Positions 18,045-21,747 of a DNA stretch of 21,747 nt are shown here, in pieces (the first letter of the stretch is position 1; each line of letters opens with the position of its first letter). The stretch spans positions 1 through 21,747 of the forward strand of contig MU129370.1 of assembly GCA_014904985.1 (NCBI GenBank). Reading direction: 5' to 3'. Made by a program: the position numbers and the translations under genes. The stretch is from Hydnum rufescens UP504. Lineage: Eukaryota > Basidiomycota > Agaricomycetes > Cantharellales > Hydnaceae. Below the pieces are notes generated by a model. The model was not told the DNA's origin. It did no database searches and saw only the letters and a list, made by a program, of their open reading frames with translations.

Positions 18045-18245
18045 CTTGTAGTACCACACACCCGCTGTGGCGGGTGTGCGGTACCTCATTTCGCTCCATG
18101 GCCATGCACCATCATGCTTTTTGGGTCATGCAGACTCTTGCTTGGGTGGTTCTTCATACATCGTCCCTGTTACTACTGGCCTGGTGTTGATACGGGGGGC
18201 TGCTGAGGTTTTTGTGTTGCTATTCATTCACATGAAAGATCAAAC

Positions 18246-18356
18246 CTAGATTTGAAAGAAAAGGGCGTCAGTTAAGAAGTAAAAGAAGTGCAAAAAGAGC
18301 AGCTTTCACTGCTCTTTTTGTGCCGATGTAGTGACTAGGATTTAAAAAAAACTCAC
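18246..18356 (-). other. Candidate hairpin intron (111 nt) next to the palindrome, left arm
   Basis: Donor CAAG|GTGAGT at 18356, B stem 18290-18322 with hexanucleotide loop, branch TTAACTGAC, acceptor AATCTAG ending at 18246. The B-stem core is the exact reverse complement of that in the plus-strand intron at 19199-19298, so these two are mirror partners across the palindrome centre. Confidence 0.6.
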
Positions 18357-18462
18357 CTTGTATGACCACACACCCACCGCAGCGGGTGTGTGGTCGTTTG
18401 CTTGCCTTTCTAGGCAGCTGTCCGCTCCTCATTTGGTGGGTCGTTGTGTAGCTGCTAAGTAA

Positions 18463-19116
18463 GGCAACTTAACACCAGCAATTGCCAGGATCCAAAAAGC
18501 GCCCAAATGCCTGGTGCCATGAGTTCTGTATGAATCAGAAGCAAGTAACTAGGTGTATAATAAATAATAAATAAATCATATTTTCCCAAAAAACGAAGAA
18601 GACCATGACAATACTCAGAGTTCAATAAGGGATGATATGCTGCATTGAAAAGTGGATTGGGCAATTTGTACAGTTCAGAATTGGCCCAAATTTAAATATA
18701 TCACCAGCATACATGACCCCCTACATGGGCGATTAATAATTTTGGATGCTCCCTTCATTTTTCAATTTCTCATGCCCTCAATTCCCTAAATAGGGAATTG
18801 AGGGCATGAGAAATTGAAAAATGAAGGGAGCATCCAAAATAATTAATCGCCCATGTAGGGGGTCATGTATGCTGGCGATATATTTAAATTTGGGCCAATT
18901 CTGAACCATACAAATTGCCCAATCCACTTTTCAATGCAGCATATCATCCCTTATTGAACTCTGAGTATTGTCATGGTCTTCTTCGTTTTTTGGGAAAATA
19001 TGATTTATTTATTATTTATTATACACCTAGCTACTTGCTTCTGATTCATACAGCACTCGTGGTGCCAGGCATTTGGGTGCTTTTTGGATCCCAGCAATTG
19101 CTGGCGTTGAGTTGCA
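18463..19116. repeat. Large near-perfect palindrome, arms about 326 bp, almost no spacer
   Basis: The left arm (18463-18788) and right arm (18791-19116) are inverted copies around two central bases. By eye they differ at about 16 of 326 positions, with the inner 130 bp almost identical and most differences near the outer ends, and I see no indels. Each arm carries an outward-facing frame without an ATG (LPNPLFNAAYHPLLNSEYCH and onward; minus strand 18664-18455, plus strand 18915-19163). Weaker symmetry continues outward through the A stems (18364 and 19162), donors and B stems (18290 and 19225). The module arrays diverge from this centre. Confidence 0.92.
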
Positions 19117-19161
19117 TTCTTTCTCACAACTACGCAGCCACCACCCAACAAGGAAATAGAT

Positions 19162-19298
19162 GACCACACACCCGCCACTGCGGGTGTGTGGTCACTAGGT
19201 GAGTTTTCTTGTAGTAGCTACAACAGCACAAAAAGAGCAGTGAAAGCTGCTCTTTTTGTGCTGCTTTGAACTTATTTACTTACACACCTTGGTCCTAG
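19162..19298 (+). other. A stem-loop and candidate hairpin intron, right arm
   Basis: A perfect 14-bp A stem with loop CACT (19162-19193) is followed five bases later by donor CTAG|GTGAGT (intron 19199-19298, 100 nt), a perfect 16-bp B stem (19225-19240 with 19247-19262) and acceptor GTCCTAG ending at 19298. This is the first module of the plus-oriented array and the mirror image of 18246-18395. The branch site is less clear than in the others. Confidence 0.6.
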
Positions 19299-20273
19299 GT
19301 ACCAGTTGACAACCAGCCAAATGACGAGGGCCCCAATGGGACCATGTCAGACAAAGAAAACCACGGCAACATGATGAACACGATGACCACAACGAATGCA
19401 ACGACCGCAACGAACGCAATGACAATGGACAACAATGGGCCCAGTGAGTGACAGCACGAACCACACACCCACCATAGTGGTATAGAAGAAGGATTGGGAG
19501 CTCCGATGACTGTCAAATCAAACTCTGGTTCAGCCAGTGTGTAGATGGGAGACTGTATTTCTGTTTTTGTTCAATGGGCTTGTTTGCTCTGATGGTTGAT
19601 CACTCTCTAACAAGTTGTGTATGGTATTCAGTGATGGTAAGGCGATGGTATGGACTAGCTATAGTCAATGATATATTGTGGGATGCTTGTGAAAGGCTTA
19701 TACGTGTTGTATTGAACTGTTTACTGCTATTTGTGTGCACCTATTTGTGTCCTCCTGGTCAAAATGCGGATTCTAAAGAGGGTACTGGACTAGTTTAAGC
19801 TTGATTCAGTGTGTCAATGTGTTTCTTTCTTCTTCTGACTTGACTTTGTTATTACTCACCTTTCCTTGGATGTCCAGCAACTCTAACCTTAGGTCCTGCA
19901 ACTATCCTTGGCTTAGTATTTCGCATAGAGGGCTTCCAGTGACTTAGTCTTAACAACCTTGTATATGACTTAGCTCCAGATGGCTTTCAGATCAGTACTC
20001 TCTTCAGATGCAAGCAGATTTTGTAGACAGTGGTATATTCCAGTAGTGAGAAGATGGGGGGATACAGGAAAATCTACCAGCTTTTATACCTTTCTGAAGG
20101 TGGCTGTGTTTAAGAAATATGACTCCCCCATGGGTGAGTCATATGTGAGTCATAGGTGAGAACAAAAGAAAAATAACAAGATGATGTAATAATGTGGTCA
20201 TAGCTGAGTCATTCATAAAGAGAACAAAAGGAATCATGAGGAGGGGTGATGTCACCAATTTGCTGAGCATGTG

Positions 20274-20314
20274 GAATGCTTGGAGCATGTGGTCACTGAC
20301 CATGTGGAGCATTC
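20274..20314. repeat. Small nested palindrome
   Basis: GAATGCT (20274-20280) pairs with AGCATTC (20308-20314), and TGGTCA (20290-20295) with TGACCA (20297-20302) inside it. Both pairs are perfect. Function unknown. Confidence 0.5.
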
Positions 20315-20469
20315 TGGAGGTGAAATGAAAGGATATCTCTGGGTTTTGGAGATTAATTTGAGCATAGTCCAGTGGTTAAGGTGTTTTGTTGTTGGTTGAT
20401 AATGGGAACAAGTGCATGGGATGGGATTTGATGCAGAAACAGCAGTTTGCATATGTAATAGACATTCTT

Positions 20470-20880
20470 GGTATCATTCGATGTGGATTTTTAACAGCTT
20501 TCTGGGCGCGGTGGTTCCGAGTGGATCTGGTGTAAACTGACAGAGAAATTCGTTTTTTACTGATGGGTGTTGATTCTGATAGTAATATTGTTCTGCAGAG
20601 TTCAGTTTTGATCTGTTCTTCGCGCACTCAGTACTGTTGGATGCGGATTTTCTATATCTTTCCAGGCGTGGTTGTTCCGAGAGGATTGAATGCAAACTGA
20701 CAGAGAAATTCATTTTTTACTGGAAATCCCCAATTTTGACAGTAATATTGGTCTGGAGAGTGCGTTTTTGGTCTGTTCAACTTGTGTTTGGTACCATTCA
20801 AAAGGTGTGAATTGTAGCTTTCTAAGCGTTATATGGGCGCACCTCTCCGATCAAAACTGACGGAGTTATAGAACAAATTC
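20470..20880. repeat. Three tandem repeats with exact 160-bp period
   Basis: Units start at about 20470, 20630 and 20790 (the last partial). Landmark AAACTGACAGAG-like words end at 20540+n*160: TGTAAACTGACAGAGAAATT, then TGCAAACTGACAGAGAAATT, then TCAAAACTGACGGAG. A GTTCCGA/CTCCGA word precedes each at constant distance, and AGTAATATTG is shared by units 1 and 2. Divergence between units is substantial, so the array is old. No open frame spans it. Confidence 0.75.
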
Positions 20881-21016
20881 AATTTCTGCACATAGCCGTA
20901 ATTAATTTCATAATAGGTCACATGATCATTCCAATGGCTGGGATCAATGGATATTCGCATTTTCTGATACTGGATGTTTTTATCTTCCACAGTGGGTGTG
21001 TGGTTCTCTATATGAG

Positions 21017-21130
21017 ATGAGTCCTCCCCCCCCCCCAATGTCCCCAACTGTGCAAAAAGAGCAGCAAAGGCTGCTCTTTTTGTGCTGGTTTTAATTTTAA
21101 CTAATCTTATCTTTTATTGTACATGATCAG
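21017..21130 (+). other. Decayed hairpin intron, donor +1 G to A
   Basis: B stem at 21052-21085, branch TTAACTAAT and acceptor GATCAG ending at 21130 are intact. The expected donor, downstream of the restored A stem, reads GAG|ATGAGT at 21017, and a C homopolymer follows. Confidence 0.5.
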
Positions 21131-21278
21131 GGTGAAAACTCACCCAGTGACAACCCAGGGATATGCCCAACAACAACCCAGCCCCAGAACGCATGTGAAG
21201 GACAACCTGCGACACAGACAAAATGAAAATGTGGAAACCCCATGCACCACACCCTGAGGCAGGTGTGGTGATTTTGAA

Positions 21279-21396
21279 GTAAGTACTCTGGCTACCGGTA
21301 CCATCGCGCAAAAGGAGCAGCACCAGCTGCTCCTTTTGCGCGACTTTCCTCTTGTTTTATTTATTCTTTCATTAACTAACACTGTTATTTTTCTAG
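21279..21396 (+). other. Candidate hairpin intron (118 nt)
   Basis: Donor GTAAGT at 21279, perfect 17-bp B stem (21305-21321 with 21326-21342, loop ACCA) starting 26 nt in, branch TTAACTAAC, acceptor TTTCTAG ending at 21396. Best-formed intron of the plus-oriented series. Confidence 0.65.
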
Positions 21397-21567
21397 ATCT
21401 GCCTGCAACACCAGACCTGCCACCCCAAACCCTGCGATCCCAAACCCACCGAGTGAAACCCCACAACCCCAAGCCTGCCATGGGAACAATGACCTGCAAA
21501 ACAGACGAAACGAAAGCGCGGGAACTCCACCACACACCCACCTTAGTGGGTGTGTGGTGATTTAAAG

Positions 21568-21617
21568 GTAAGTACTTTTTTTCTTTTTCTTTTTTCACTA
21601 ATGCTTTGTTATCCAAG
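21568..21617 (+). other. Candidate 50-nt intron without the B stem-loop
   Basis: Donor AAAG|GTAAGT follows an A stem exactly as in the other modules. The branch-like CACTAATG and acceptor ATCCAAG come within 50 nt, and no B stem is present. It may represent the intron before gaining, or after losing, the hairpin. Confidence 0.5.
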
Positions 21618-21747
21618 CCCAGAACCAGTGACAATCCCCCTCCCGACTTGAAACTCGCATGAACCACGAACCGAAGGTCCACCAAACAAAATACAATGCC
21701 TGGGAATAACAACCCACAAAACAGACGAAATGAAAACACAGGAAGCC

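Larger units (their letters stand above)
16736..18396 (-). repeat. Exon/intron-like module array, middle block (minus orientation)
   Basis: Six consecutive modules. A stems lie at about 16932-16961, 17184-17213, 17443-17472, 17714-17745, 18052-18083 and 18364-18395. B stems lie at 16841-16874, 17112-17147, 17372-17407 (perfect 16 bp), 17646-17681, 17974-18005 (perfect 14 bp) and 18290-18322. Exon-like intervals are 150 nt (16922-17071), 158 nt (17174-17331), 176 nt (17433-17608) and 230 nt (17705-17934). Several begin with G(A/C)CNTTGCCTGAACC-like sequence and carry Asn/Pro/Thr-rich frames ending HTHCGGCVV-like, but phases differ and the 158-nt exon has an internal stop. A conserved protein is therefore not demonstrated. 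Confidence 0.78.
19481..20990. mobile_element. Unclassified 1510-bp insertion splitting an A stem-loop, TSD AGTGG
   Basis: The left half of an A stem (ACCACACACCCACCATAGTGG, from 19460) and its right half (AGTGGGTGTGTGG, from 20991) are separated by 1510 bp. Both junctions carry AGTGG (19476-19480 and 20991-20995). Removing the insert and one AGTGG restores a perfect 13-bp stem with a CATA loop. No terminal inverted repeats, LTRs or coding domain are evident; the longest frame (19574-19798, 74 codons) has no recognisable features. The interior holds three 160-bp repeats, pol III-box-like motifs and a small palindrome. The element class is unknown. Confidence 0.7.
21131..21747 (+). repeat. Exon/intron-like module array, right block (plus orientation)
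   Basis: Exon-like 21131-21278 (148 nt) ends in an A stem (about 21246-21271), donor GAA|GTAAGT. Exon-like 21397-21567 (171 nt) ends in a perfect 13-bp A stem (21529-21558), donor AAAG|GTAAGT. A third exon-like stretch runs from 21618 past the window end. All three share a conserved segment before the A stem (CTGCAAAACAGACGAAACGA-like), which reads NDLQNRRNE-like in one frame. That frame is closed by stops before or at the splice donor in the exon examined fully. Confidence 0.7.

Noticed and set aside
18455..19163. Mirror-image frames LPNPLFNAAYHPLL... as real genes
   Set aside because: They begin at TTG, not ATG, and their similarity follows from the palindrome itself. Coding cannot be distinguished from inverted duplication.
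19574..19798. 74-codon plus-strand frame in the unclassified insertion
   Set aside because: No domain, no family resemblance and no supporting splice or regulatory context.
20358..20434. Intact tRNA gene
   Set aside because: Box A is good, but no acceptor stem or T-arm can be paired and the A-B spacing is long.
3591..21342. Bacterial-type rho-independent terminators at GC-rich stems followed by T runs
   Set aside because: The T run lies within the stem arm, the context is eukaryotic, and splice motifs surround each stem.

Overview
The window looks like a repeat-rich accessory region of a filamentous basidiomycete fungus (inference). The reasons are Ty3/gypsy chromoviruses of the self-priming Tf1/sushi type, spliceosomal introns near 50 nt with GTRAGT donors and CTAAC/CTAAT branch sites, and a fungal Zn2Cys6-type protein. 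I recognise no ordinary host housekeeping gene and no intact tRNA or rRNA.

Layout. 1-1636: no recognisable gene. 1637-2283: a solo LTR with a perfect 5-bp target-site duplication. 2284-4306: AT-rich sequence, six tandem GC-rich stem-loops, then minus-oriented exon/intron-like modules. 4307-16229: a nest of retrotransposons. An old plus-strand chromovirus (5' LTR 4307-4942; gag, protease, RT and part of RNase H 12962-16229; 3' end missing) was split inside its primer-binding site by a complete minus-strand relative (4955-12890, TSD AAAGC). The gag of that relative was later hit by a solo LTR (11156-11802, TSD CTCTC) about 99% identical to the one at 1637. Gag and pol of both elements carry several premature stops, all TGA. 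Between pol and the 3' LTR of the minus element, on the opposite strand, is an open gene that I model as three exons (5664-6554). It would encode coiled coil, Zn2Cys6 cluster, second helix and acidic tail.

16230-18400: more minus-oriented modules. 18463-19116: an almost spacerless palindrome with ~326-bp arms. From its centre the same modules run leftward on the minus strand and rightward on the plus strand. 19481-20990: an unclassified 1510-bp insertion that splits one stem-loop (TSD AGTGG) and contains 160-bp tandem repeats. 21000-21747: further plus-oriented modules.

The most unusual system is the module family. Each full unit has an exonic stem-loop (A, CCACACACCCGC type) ending about 5-10 nt before a 5' splice site, then about 23-47 nt into the intron a second stem-loop (B, AAAAGAGCAGC type), then a CTAAY branch site and an AG acceptor. 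Both stems show paired changes between copies. I see no continuous reading frame through the exons, so whether the array is a degenerate gene, a structured non-coding transcript or only a DNA repeat remains open.
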